Source of the DNA: Hymenopus coronatus
Lineage: Eukaryota; Arthropoda; Insecta; Mantodea; Hymenopodidae
Assembly (NCBI GenBank): GCA_030762935.1
Contig: CM060900.1
Coordinates: 391,953,632-392,017,631, forward strand
Length of the DNA: 64,000 nucleotides
Reading direction: 5' to 3'
Shown here: piece by piece, positions 10,840-21,135 of the stretch
Layout: each line of letters begins with the position of its first letter
How positions within the stretch are numbered: position 1 is the first letter of the stretch
Notes under the pieces: generated by a model
What the model was told of the DNA's origin: nothing
Databases searched by the model: none
What the model saw: the letters and a program-made list of their open reading frames with translations, nothing else
Made by a program: the position numbers and the translations under genes

Positions 10840-11614
10840 ATGAACATTATCAGAAATTGCCTTATCACTTGGTTCCGTATAAGTAGAAGGGAAGTAATGG
10901 AATACACTAGGTTAAAATGAAGCCAATTTTTTTTTTAAAACCTGGTCCTATGTTGAACAATTGAAGTTCGGTTCACTTTGTAAGATCTGCTATAACACAA
11001 TAAAGATGAAATGAAAGGCGACATCCCGTTTGAGAAAAGCTACGTAGTTTGAAATTGAAACAAATAACGTCTCAGAAACGGTAAACTCTACATAAAAAAA
11101 AAAACACGCAAAAAAAGAAACAAAAAAAAAAAAAAAAGTATGTGACATAAATTGTTATTTAACGAGATATAATGTCTTTTATGTAGCAAGTTTTTGTGTA
11201 TCTCTTACGGTTTACTAGTTATGTAATTCAAGATATACATTTTATTTCTCAAGTAAAAATCTTTAATCAAAACCGTACTATTTACGGTACTTTAATCAAA
11301 ACCGTTACATGCATTTTTTAGAAAAAAAATTAAAAAAAAGATTCCATGTAAAGGGTAGTTTGGGTTGAGCGGATTTTCTTGAAAATATTCTTGTTGCATC
11401 CTTGGAAGATTGTAGACAAATACCGAGTTTGGTGTTTAAGGGTCTTTTCCTTTTTAGCTATGCGGTCCATATTTACACTCATACAAACCTTTTTCTAAAA
11501 ATTATTTTTGGACACAGGGGTCTTCAAAACATGCACTTCCGGTGAAATGTTGACATCGAATTTTTGTATGAAAAACAATACTTTCTCTACCTATTATGTG
11601 CATTGAGAAAGTAA
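10840..11614 (-). mobile_element. Rep-D copy D1 (non-coding repeat, reverse)
   Basis: Shares ordered blocks with the other Rep-D copies: a TAAGTAGAAGGGAAG block, CCCGTTTGAGAAAAG, TTGAAATTGAAAC, TCTCTTACGGTTTACTAG, AGATATACATTTTATTT, TTTCTTGAAAATATTCTTG with GCATCCTTGGAAGAT, and a terminal TGCATTGAGAAAGT. It has A-rich expansions at 11094-11136. No coding potential. The low-inverted-repeat end (ACTTTCTC on the minus strand) is at about 11614. Confidence 0.75.
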
Positions 11615-13890
11615 AAAAAAAAAAAGGCCTGTAAGCTTGTAGAATTGGCGTTTGTTAAACAAAGCCTATGTTGTGTGTACCGTTGAATAACATGCACAGT
11701 CACCGTTGATAATGCAGTTGTGTGTTCCGCCTTTGTTTTTGCAAACTCTCGAGGAAGTAACAGATCTCTGGCACTGCGATAAACAATTCATACTGTGCAA
11801 GTCAAAGCGTAGAGCGAATGCTGGTTTGATATAGTTTGCCAAGTGTGTCTGACACGCTCTGCTGAATGCATTTAATGATTTGGACCGAAGGCACAGCTTC
11901 ATTTCCTCTCCAACACAAAACAGTTGTAAAGGCTATGCAGAATATTCGGTTGCGACTGAGGCAAGAGGCAAATATTGTAGGTCATAAGCTTCGCTTACAA
12001 AGACATCGGAAACGATCGCTCTTCTTGCTTTAACGTAACATTTTTCATGTGTTCGTTTCTTTTTTTGCAGAGTCCTGCCTCTGTTTCAAGAACAACACAT
12101 GAACATAGATACTTTATATGATAAACCAACCCCAGGGTTTAGTAAATTGCAAGATTTGCTAAATATCGATAATCAGATTTGGATTATACAATATAATTTT
12201 ATATTTTTATGTTGATATATGTCCTTTACATTAGACGAGCGTAAGACAAAGGTCCAAATATTGAATATTTGAAAAATATAGGTCGCAGAAGTTTTTGCCA
12301 AATGTATCGTCAGGTAGGAAATGATGCGTCCTTACTTATTCACATTTACAAATTGCTCATTACAAGTGGAGGGAGCATTTTGCTATGAAGCTTTTGTTTA
12401 CTAGTTGATATGTACTATTTTATAGACTCTACTTGCAGTTTCCTAACATTTTTATTATTTTACAATACAATGACATTTTATGTTGATGCAGCACGTTTCA
12501 GAAGTATTGACGCCTATCGTATTTTAAATTATTGACATGATTTGATAATATTTTATCACCGAGTGATTCTTTTCCACAAATAAGTTATAATATTGTTATA
12601 AATATTAAGGTAGATATTTGGAAATTGTATGTGTGCTTAAAGAACGAAATTTGAAAAGCGATAAACTTGAACATGAAATACTGGAAGAAGTTATTAAAGT
12701 TTAAATTATACATGCAAAGTACTCGGACTTTCCGTAAGTCAGAAACGATTGGTTTAATTTACAATACATTTGACTTTAGTTAATGGGACACCGAAGTGAT
12801 TTTGTAAATTACAATTAAAGCTAGAGCTTTAATTTTTTTTTTCAGGCCGCAAGCATTTGAAGCACTTTCGAAATACATTTTCGGTGTAAGTTTTTTCTTC
12901 TCTGTCCTCAAACTTCTGCTTTTTGTACTTTTGTAGAAAAGGGCACCTTGATTCTTTATGACGTTGTATTATCTGCTAGCCGTCGGATAATTTCTACATA
13001 AAATGGTGGCACCTTGTATTCTCAGCACAAAAAGTTGCTAGAAATGTCTATTTTTAACTTCTGCTGTCGAAAAAGTCTGGCAAAACGCCATAAGCCATCA
13101 GCAAGACTGAGTAAGCAATATTTCTAAATACTACAGATAAGTCAGCAATGATGAATACAAGACTTGTGGGATCACTTTCAGAAATGTTTGAAACGTATAT
13201 CTAAGTAGATGTAGAAAAAATCGCAGAATATGGATACTTCACAATAATGGATTTATATGAAAAGGACAGAAAAGACATTTATTAAAACGACGGCTTTGTC
13301 CTTGTAGTGTCAAATAAAACAAATCAAATAGCTTCACTGCACTTCTAGTCGTGGTTCTTACGTCAAATTGTAACTTTGGATAGCGGCGGTCTGAATATAT
13401 GTCGTTTTAAACGCTTCCCCAATTTTAAACTTAGTTTCTCGAAAATATTACTTGCCCGTAGATGGCATTACATGATACAGGAGGAGATGATTTAATGGGT
13501 ATGTTGTGCCATGATATCTCAAGCGCAGCACAAAGAACTGAAAATGCATGATCGAGTCTCGAGCGTGGCATTGAATACTTCAACTCTGACCAAGCTTCCC
13601 AACTTAATGTCTATACACGGTCGTAGTGAAGGAACAAATCTGTTTTGTGTGGAGCACGCCAGTATTAACATTATTCAGTCTCGCATTACAGTGCTGACAA
13701 ATATTGCTAACGAAACTATATCTATTGACAATAAATGAGTAGTTTCATTAGTCGTTGCTAACATAAGAAATAATTCCTGAACTCGTAATTCTAAGATATA
13801 GCTTTAGGTATTCATATTAAAGTGATTAATGCCACTTTCAGAAAGTATAATTCTTCTTTTATTCTTTAAATGTAAAACTGGTTTACGCAC
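11615..13890. other. Anonymous AT-rich DNA, no gene recognised
   Basis: Only short frames occur. A 75-codon frame at 13511-13738 and a 78-codon minus frame at 11666-11902 have no recognised motif. A pyrimidine tract ending TTTTTTTGCAG at about 12059-12071 resembles a splice acceptor, but the sequence after it carries no convincing coding frame. Confidence 0.4.
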
Positions 13891-13894
13891 TGGT

Positions 13895-14200
13895 GTTGTG
13901 TCAAAATCTAAACATCCAAACAGATGCCGAGGACGCGTTGGGATACAGACTCGTGAACGGGACATCCGCATGTCAAATCCCACAAGAACCATCCTCCCTG
14001 AATGAGGTTTTCTAGGCTTTCCTTAGTCCTCACTATTGGCATATGTCGGGAAGGTACCCTAAGCTTAGGCCAGGAACATCTTTCTCAAAATTCCCTATCC
14101 CAATTATTTCAATTCATTTATTATGTACTCACCGCCCGTGCTATCGTATGCAGTAAAACCGGTCATAAACACCATAGATAGAGCATCCGGAACATCTTTC
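13895..14200 (+). mobile_element. Possible degenerate SINE
   Basis: A decayed head (GATGCCGAGGACGCGTTGGG, then GTCAAATCCCACAAGAACC as a poor B-box) is followed by TGAATGAGGTTTTCTAGGCT, like the central core of the family E, F and G elements. No target duplication was resolved and the ends are uncertain. Confidence 0.35.
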
Positions 14201-14404
14201 CCAATAATTGCTAAATAGAGTAAATAATCATAATTTTAAAGTAATCGCAATTAAAACATTTGAGAAGATCCCTGTACATAAAGCTATTCCAACTCTACTT
14301 GTCTGAATGGAAGTACTCGTGCGTATCTACTCAACAGCACATATCGCCTGCGGTGTCATTTGTAGTAAAAGCGCTAAACACTAATTAGAAAAATCTGATG
14401 TCCA

Positions 14405-15236
14405 TTAACGTGACTTTCTCTATCTCTGCAACAAATTATTGGTAAAAAGCTTATGCTTCTACTTACTTCATGCTAGTCGAGAAAAAATTAGCAGAAATAG
14501 TGTTATTACTTGCTTCCTTGTAAGTAGAAGCGAAATAAGGGCGTAAGTTAAAGTGAAATTCAAAAGCTGGTTGCTATAAGACTGAAGTTTCTTTGTTTGT
14601 ATGGACAGGAGTTGACAAATTCCTGTATGAGAAAAGTATAAGTTTTTCAAAGCTGAAACCAAAAACAAGGAATATCTCAAAAACAATCAACTCCACGAAA
14701 ACAGTTTGTAACATAAACTGTGTGTTTTAATGTGCTCTACATATTTTGTGTGGTAAGTTTTTGTCTATCTCTTACGGTTTAGCAGTTATGCAAAATTCCG
14801 TAAAATTCATCCAAAATAAAGTAGTCTTTAGAGGCTATTCCCAGAAAATTCAAGATATACATTTCATTTGTAAAGTAAATATCTTAAATATACGAGATTT
14901 TAATCAAAATCGTTAGAGCCATTTTAAAAAAAATAAAAGTTTTCGAAATTTTTTCCATATAATGGGTATTTTGGGGTGGGGGATTTTCTGAAAAATCTTC
15001 TTGTCGCATCCTTGAAAGATGCCAAGCTTAAATACCAAATTTGGTTTTTATCGGACTTTTCGTCTTTGAGCTATGCTGCCCCCCCACTCACACACACGGA
15101 CATTTTTCTAAAAATACTTTTTTTTTGCTTCAGGGGGTCTCAAAACATACATTTCCGTTGAAATCTCGGTACCGAATTTTTGGGTGCAATACAATACCTT
15201 CTCAATACACTATGTACATAGTACGTATAGAGAAAG
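14405..15236 (-). mobile_element. Rep-D copy D2 (non-coding repeat, reverse)
   Basis: This near-full copy runs from GACTTTCTCTAT at its low end to a terminal block at 15190-15236 that is almost a perfect palindrome: on the minus strand ACTTTCTCTATACGTACTAT, then GTACATAGTG and TATTGAGAAGG. Intermediate blocks include TCTCTTACGGTTTAGCAG, AGATATACATTTCATTTG, GCATCCTTGAAAGAT, a short CACACACACGGAC stretch and CAGGGGGTCTCAAAACATAC. It has no open frame of note. Both ends carry ACTTTCTC/GAGAAAGT, as in the forward copies. Confidence 0.85.
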
Positions 15237-15239
15237 TAA

Positions 15240-16311
15240 AAAAAAAAACAAAAAACAAAAAACTACTCAGTCAGGCTATAGGATGAGCGTGATAGCCAAT
15301 AACTTACTAGGCGAAGGTTATACCACAAATGTTTGTACTTGCTGTCACTTCATTCAGCCCTGATAAGTTTTCCCCCAATATTAAGGCGTGTTGCATACTG
15401 GAGGCTCTTTGGCGTGCTGCCAAGCTGGAACGCCCTGTTTTATATTCTATAAAGGTTTAAATAAGACCCTTCCACCCAAATATTATCCAATGTGGTGGCT
15501 ATTGAAAGTAAAACTACTTATATACTCCACTATTAATAGCCACTTGCATTTATATGTTAAAAGTGTAAATCGCCGCAGTACTACACCAGTAGCTGTTTGG
15601 ACACAGCCTAACTGTAGGCATCGTTTACGTAATCCTGTGTATGTATCTGATCAGTGTCTAACAACGTTATTTAACATTAACTTCTTGTGCTCGAATTAAG
15701 TCTTGGTCGACTTACAAATTAAAGGCAAAATGAATAGTTTTTCTTGGTTATACAACAGCTCAAACTAACGCCGTTGTTTGCTAGGGACGAAAGCAGGCTG
15801 CCAAAACTTCATTATTGTGTACGAATGATAAAGATCAAGGCGCTTTGTGGTTTCAGTGCGTGGATTGCAGTAATTTCTTTCAAGATTATTATACAAATTT
15901 TTGGATTTGCTTAAAGACGTTTTTTAGATATGGGCATAAAAACAACATGCACGCATTTAAATTGTGTTTCTAAATTAAACCGCTTATTACAGTATAAGAA
16001 AAACCCCAAGAGAATGTTTAGAGAAAGAATTTCAGAATGGAGCAATTCATACGTTGCAGTTGCTTGTGATATACAGTCATCCTGCGTTTTCGGTTAAGCC
16101 TATGAAAGGAACATATAATCTCAAACTAATTTTGTTGCGTGCATATTCTCGGCAGAGCCTGTACATATTTTAGAAACGTTCTGCAGCATAAAAAAATGGT
16201 TTGAAATAGCATTTCGTTGGTGTTGCAACGGTAGTTTGCCGAGTTGATATCACTTCTCAAAAGTTCGAAAGATTTCTGGCCCAAAGTGATATTCAAAGTA
16301 GTTTTTTAATG
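15240..16311. other. Anonymous AT-rich DNA
   Basis: A 103-codon frame at 15388-15699 begins from a non-ATG codon and has no recognised motif. No SINE or transposon signature was identified. Confidence 0.4.
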
Positions 16312-16645
16312 TTAATATTTGGAGAGGTCGGCCTTATACTCGCGACTTGTCACCAGGATGCTTCCATTTCGGTCCCACTGATAAAAGGTGGTGCATTTCC
16401 TAATTCGTACGTTCATTTTATGCGCTGCTTTCTTATATCTAGTGTGTCCGTCTAAAATATAAATGAAAATAACCTGCAATATGAAAATACACATGTCATT
16501 ACACTGTTTGCAGTACCTGGAAGATTTTGCGAGACAATTTGTACCAACGTGCACTAACGGCCTGTCTCGTTGTTCATGGAAATCAGCATGTTCTAGGAGT
16601 AGAAGGCGAAGTTTGAGTTGCTTTGTTCCCAGTATATATGTTTAG
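16312..16645 (-). other. Protein-like open region downstream of the candidate promoter
   Basis: On the minus strand the sequence is open from about 16645 to 16312. It includes KLRLLLLEHADFHEQRDRP, then HVGTNCLAKSSRYCKQC and later FYQWDRNGSILVTSREYK. I do not recognise the family. It lies about 230 bases downstream of the candidate first exon at 16874-17089. The frame after an AG at about 16625 would match the phase-0 donor of that exon, but that AG lacks a pyrimidine tract. It may be a second exon, a decayed transposon or chance. Confidence 0.2.
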
Positions 16646-16873
16646 ATTATGTTCTTCCTGGCTTATTCCTTCGTTCGTAATGACAATTTTCGGTGGTGAA
16701 CATAAGAATAATGAAGACATGTTATTTATTTTGTATCATTACAACAGGCTGTTCCTCAGATAGAGGATAATTACATTGTTCAAGGAAATTCTATTCTAGT
16801 GTTACTGTTGTGACTGTCCTGGTTTAAACTCTTGATGTGGTTTCATTTAGTTATCACTTTCTTCGCGACGTAC

Positions 16874-17089
16874 CTGTTTGATGAAATACCATGATATAGC
16901 ATCTTCTCCCATGCGGTTCTCTCGCTGGTCAGTCGAACACAAGACTTCTCAGAAGCAGCACTCGCTGCACGTCATAGAAATCGTCACGAACTCTCTCGGA
17001 GAATAACAATTTTTGTCGCACTTGCCACTTTCTTACTAACTTGCTAATCAGCTCTCAACTCGCTTACTCGCTGACTGACCCATTTGACT
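16874..17089 (-). other. Candidate first exon (5' leader plus start codon) ending in a splice donor
   Basis: From a predicted start site at 17089 the minus strand runs as a purine-rich leader for about 175 bases. It reaches CCGCATGG, a good initiation context, at 16912. The frame MGEDAISWYFIKQ (13 codons, 16912-16874) is uninterrupted and ends exactly at CAG|GTACGT, close to the consensus 5' splice site. An upstream ATG in the leader opens only a very short frame. The layout of leader, short coding start and donor suits a first exon of a host gene or of a retroelement. The encoded peptide is too short to assign. Everything here is inferred from signals; no transcript evidence is available. 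Confidence 0.35.
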
Positions 17090-17178
17090 GAGAGGCGGGA
17101 ACACCTGCTTATATAGCAGCTGATATCTCCTCTCAGCCTTCTATAGCGTTCTGGGAGCGTGAAAGAGACTTCTAGAAG
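17086..17178 (-). promoter_or_regulatory. Candidate heat-shock-like core promoter
   Basis: On the minus strand, TTCTAGAAG lies at 17178-17170 and AGAACGCTATAGAAGG at about 17152-17137. The first is a perfect two-unit heat-shock element core; the second has two GAA units at the correct 7-base gap. CTATATAAG (17116-17108) is a good TATA box, and TCAGTC (17091-17086) is a perfect arthropod initiator. The A of the Inr (17089) is 26 bases from the TATA start. HSE-like sites at about -50 to -90 match the spacing of insect Hsp promoters. Each element alone could be chance; the ordered set is the evidence. Confidence 0.45.
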
Positions 17179-17299
17179 ATTTTAGTTATATGTTGACTGA
17201 GCGTGTTTAGCATAAGCGAGAGTGCTGCTTATTTTTGTTTATCTCTTACCGACCCGGCCGGTCTGCGCCAGACGATTGATAGTTCGGCGCGTAACTGCA

Positions 17300-18380
17300 T
17301 CATATTACTAAATAGCCTGTATAGTATACGGGGTAAGGGCTTCTGGTAATGAATGCGCGTTCTCTAGCTATACGGAGAAAGCATCTCAAGATGAGGCAAG
17401 TAAGATTTCATCTATATGGAGTAAAGACTTGTGAATGAGGAAAGTGCGCTTTTGGTTATACGGAGTAGAGGCTTCTGGTTTAAGAATCATGGATGCGTAA
17501 AGGCTTCTGAGTGAAGAATAAGGATTGTCTAGTTAATGGAAATTACTGCTTCAGGGCGAGAAATGCGGGCCATCTAGCTATGTCTGTAAGATGTTATGGG
17601 CTATGAATGCGGCTGGTATAGCTAAATCATGTAAGATGTTGTTCTGGATGAGCAATGCGGATTTTCTAACTATATCATGCATGATATTCTGGGCGAGGAA
17701 TGCGGCTTGTCTATATCATGCAAGCTGTTCTGGGCGGGGAATGCGGCTTGTCTATATCATGCAAGCTGTTCTGGGCGGGGAATGCGGCTTGTCTATATCA
17801 TGCAAGCTGTTCTGGGCGGGGAATGCGGCTTGTGTAGCTATATTGCATAAAGTCCTCTGAGTGAGGAATGCGGGTTGTCTAGCTTCATGCTTCTGAGTGA
17901 GGAATGTGGTTTAGCTGTAATACGCTGTGCTTCTGGGTGAACAATACGTTTAGCTGCGTTGCGTAAATGCTTTTGTGTGAAGGATGCTGTTTGTCTAGCT
18001 ACATCGCTTAAAGGTCTCTGAGCGAGGTAAGCAGTTTGATTAGGTACATTCCGTAAAATTGCTGGACGAGGAATACGGGTTATCTAGCTATATTGCTTAA
18101 AGGCTTCTAAGCGAGGAATACAGTTTGATTAGTTATGTTAAAGCTTCTGGGTGAGAAAAGTAGTTTGCATAGCTATAATGTGTAAAGGTTTCTGGGCGAG
18201 GAATGCAGTTTTTCTAGCTGTATCGTGTAAGGGTTTCTGGCTAAGCACTGTTGAGTATTGCTTAAAGGATTCTGGGTGAAGAATGTGGTTTGATTAGCTA
18301 TCTGCTTGAAGGTTTCTGGATGAGGAGTGCGGGTTGTCTCGCTGTGCTGCGTAAAACCTTCTGAGCTGTTTGAATAACTA
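17300..18380. repeat. Degenerate minisatellite, left subarray
   Basis: Units of about 41-55 bases share CTTCTGGGCGAGGAATGCGG, then TTGTCTAGCTAT and a variable AT-rich spacer ending near GTAAAGG. Three adjacent units between about 17715 and 17838 are near-identical at a 41-base period, so recent tandem duplication occurred there. Elsewhere units have diverged. The array begins next to the candidate promoter at 17086-17178. Open frames within it simply translate the repeat. Confidence 0.9.
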
Positions 18381-19133
18381 CGAGGGCGGGTCGAAAAGTA
18401 ACGCACAATAATTTTTCTCTGCCTTGGTATTGCAGCTGAAACGTTGCAATTTCACACATATATAGTGTGAAGTTTTCATTACAGAGAGTATGTTTTGCTT
18501 CATGTGCAGTTCTAGCAAGAGAAGCGTGAACTATGCAACAAAGATGGCGCGCATGTTACTGTCATCCCATTGTGAAGAGCAGAGAGGTGTGGTTAGATAT
18601 TTGTGGGCCAAAGGGCATAAACGTAGTGAAATTCACAGGGCCATGCGTGGCGTATATGGGGATGATTGTATGGACCGTAGCAATGTCTCCAGGTGGTGTG
18701 CATTCTTCCAAGAGGGAAGCCTATATTAAAACCTTGGTGAAGTTGCGTCGTACCCTTCGTGACTGCTACTGTTTGTCAGAGAATCACCAAATTTGGTTGG
18801 GAGGTGCTCCAGCATCCACTATACAGTCCGGATCTTGCACCGTCGGACTTTCATCTGTTAGGTCCCATGAATAAATTCCTGGCCGGCCAACGCTTTGCGA
18901 CAGATTCGGAAGTGAAAGAAGCAGTCCGCTGATGGCTATACTCCAGGGGAACGGACTTATACGAACAGGGCATATTGAAACTGGTATCATGATTGGACAA
19001 ATGTGTTGAGAAAGTTGGTGACTATGTCGAAAAGTAGGCAAAAGGGCAAGTTCATTTGTTGTTTTGTTTCTTAGCTATTAAATTTTTTTTTTGTAAAAAA
19101 AAATATTGTGCGTTACGTCTTGATCCGCCCTCT
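18381..19133 (+). mobile_element. Internally deleted mariner element with TIRs
   Basis: The left end CGAGGGCGGGTCGAAAAGTA and the inverted right end (AGAGGGCGGATCAAGACGTA, read on the minus strand) are followed by the identical block ACGCACAATA. This gives terminal inverted repeats of about 30 bases. TA lies immediately outside both ends (18379-18380 and 19134-19135), the mariner target duplication. The element is about 750 bases, against roughly 1.3 kb for a full mariner, and it splits the minisatellite. Because the satellite resumes on both sides, the insertion is younger than the array. Confidence 0.92.
18544..19038 (+). pseudogene. Mariner transposase remnant, internally deleted
   Basis: Frame one begins MARMLLSSHCEEQRGVVRYL and continues through the helix-turn-helix region (EIHRAMRGVYGDDCMDRSNV, then SRWCAFFQEG), to a stop near 18727. 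After a large deletion a second frame (about 18791-19038) reads HPLYSPDLAPSDFHLLGPMN, carrying the third catalytic aspartate of the DD34D triad. It then has FLAGQRFATDSEVKEAV before a stop, and continues to VEKVGDYVEK. The first two catalytic aspartates and the linker are gone. The intact protein would cut and paste its own TIRs; this copy cannot, though its ends could be moved in trans. Confidence 0.88.
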
Positions 19134-19720
19134 TATATTGCTTAAAGGCTTCTATATGGGGAAAGTGGTTTGATTAAATACATTGCGTAAAGTTTGTGGT
19201 CGAGGAATGCGAGTTGTCTAGCTATAATGCATAACGTTTTCTGGGTGAGGAAAGCGGATTATCTAGCTGAAGTGCTTCTAAGGAATGCGGCTTGCCAAAC
19301 TATACGACGCGGTATGTTGATTTTTGTATGATATAGATTGTCTAGCTATACGGCGCGGCGTGTTGGCTTTTGTGTTTTGTGGATTGTTTAGGTGCATTGG
19401 GCGGTGTGTTGTGGATTGTCTAGGTATACGGTGCGGCATGTTGTGGATTGTCTAGGTGTACGGTGCGGCCTGTTGACTTTTGTGGGATGTGGATCGTCTA
19501 GCTGTACTGTGCGGCGTGTTGGATTTGGTGTGATGTGGATTGTCTAGATGTACGGCGCGGAGTGTTGACTTTTGTGTGATGTGGATTGTCTAGTTATGCG
19601 GCGCGGCGAGTTGACTTTTTTGTGATTTGAATCGTCTAGCTGTACGGCGCGGCGTGTTGGCTTTTATGTAATATGGATTTCCTACCATATGGTGCGGCGT
19701 GTTAGCGTCTGCTTCATCTT
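19134..19720. repeat. Degenerate minisatellite, right subarray (variant unit)
   Basis: After the mariner the original unit resumes to about 19300. A variant of about 46 bases then takes over: ATGTGGATTGTCTAG, then a TACGGCGCGGCGTGTTG stretch and ACTTTTGTGTG. About eight such units run to 19700. The TTGTCTAGCTATACGG segment links both unit types, so the right subarray evolved from the left one by replacing one half of the unit. Confidence 0.88.
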
Positions 19721-20039
19721 TGTGCCCATGGTTAAAAGAAATTTTGGGTTTGGTCTTCCTTCACGTGAAGTATCTCACGTTCGATTTCAGTCTCAAGCAT
19801 GAAGGTTTATTTGCTTGTGATTATGTTGTTTAAAAGGCAAATACAGGAAAATAATGGAACAACAAACTGGAAAATGGATAAATAAAAGGTAACATGTTTA
19901 ATAAAATTGTCCATTGTTTAACTTTAGAAAGTGTTGATGTTTTAAATATATTGTTAGTTTTCTAGTTATACAGCATGTATAACGAATATGGATATATAGA
20001 TGAGATAATTTATTAACTTCATGCATGCACACACATACA

Positions 20040-20097
<58 letters not shown>

Positions 20098-20255
20098 GCT
20101 TTTCTGGAGTTGCTGAATTTGGTATCATATACAGTTAACACGCTGGTTATTTTTCCCTATGTACCATTCCCTCCAAGTATACATTTTATACCCTATTAAT
20201 TTAATCTATTTATCAGTTTTATACTTACCTCATCAGTTTTATTATTAAAGTCCTC
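19721..20255. repeat. Anonymous flank with (CA)n microsatellite
   Basis: A CA tract with a few interrupting T bases spans about 20027-20091. The rest of the stretch shows no gene or mobile-element signature. Confidence 0.7.
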
Positions 20256-21135
20256 TCTTTGTTTGACGATTTTCCTACCCCATTTCTCTCTTACTTTCCC
20301 TATATAATCAGTTGTTAATTTAGTTGCTTCAGAAACTTTTTCTTATGGCTGCAAAAAGTTTTAAGTACACTATCTTTGTCGGCAACTTTCCCAATTTTTA
20401 TTCCATATTTTTTCTCTCTCTTCTTATTTTTTTTTCTTAGCATTCAATTATACAGTGTAAATTATCTACATTGCCACATAGTGGGCATAAGTCTTTATCT
20501 GCTTTTAGACCTTTTAATAACATTGTTCCTGTTCTTGCCCATGCCAGACCCTCTCTTTCCGTTCTTCCACAGACAACAATATATTTTTCTCTTCCCCATA
20601 CTTCTTAGTATTCCTGTATAATATTAAAGTACTCTTATCCCTTTAAGCTACCTATTATTTCTTGTTTCCCTATATCGTCTATCCTCGCTTTCATTTATTC
20701 CATAATTTTTGTCCCCCAATCCAATTTCTCTTACATTTCCTTTAATTGACATAACCAATTTCTTTCCCATTTTTCTGATACTTGTGTCCTATAACAGATT
20801 TAGAGAATATTTCCTTCCTCTAGTGCTTGGATCCTGTTCCAGTATTTCACTATCCGTACTACTCCCTTCCTCCCAGCTCTCCCCATTTCAGCTAATGCTA
20901 CTTACTACATTTGGAGCTATTCTTGGTAATCCCAATATCATTTTTGCAAAAGGACCTACGAGTTTTATCTTTACATTCCCACCCTTTTTCCATCCCCCAA
21001 ACCTCTATTTCATGCAGCATTCTAGATTCCACTGCTGCTGAATATATTCTCTCTAGCCAGTTTACTCTCATATTTGGTATCTTCTTTGAGCATGTGCTTA
21101 TGCTATTTATAGCTAATTTCCCCTTACTTAGTGCA
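20256..21135 (-). pseudogene. LINE ORF2 C-terminal fragment, with zinc-knuckle end
   Basis: On the minus strand, pieces in alternating frames read ERIYSAAVESRMLHEIEVWG, then WNRIQALEEGN, ERESGLAWARTGTMLLKG, and DLCPLCGNVDNLHCIIEC. This order matches the region after the reverse-transcriptase domain in insect non-LTR retrotransposons (Jockey/R1-like group): an alpha-helical thumb region, then a C-terminal CPLCGxxxxxxHxxxxC zinc-binding motif. Multiple stops and frameshifts show it is long dead. The strong pyrimidine bias of the plus strand comes from this purine-rich coding strand. The RT catalytic core and the 5' half are not present. Confidence 0.78.

Noticed and set aside
12059..12130. A splice acceptor and coding exon after TTTTTTTGCAG
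   Set aside because: The sequence after the AG soon hits stops in all frames and has no recognised protein motif.
16860..17200. A retrotransposon LTR
   Set aside because: No second direct copy, primer-binding site or polypurine tract was seen in the window. An LTR remains possible but unsupported.
17591..17860. An 89-codon frame with repeated peptide, as a repeat protein
   Set aside because: The peptide repeat simply mirrors the 41-base minisatellite unit and lies in an array without coding signals.
17300..19720. A CRISPR-like repeat array
   Set aside because: Units are contiguous, diverge gradually and lack constant repeats with unique spacers; the DNA is eukaryotic.
17086..19720. A heat-shock omega-type non-coding RNA locus (promoter plus tandem array)
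   Set aside because: The array lies upstream of the candidate promoter rather than downstream, so the resemblance does not hold without transcript data.
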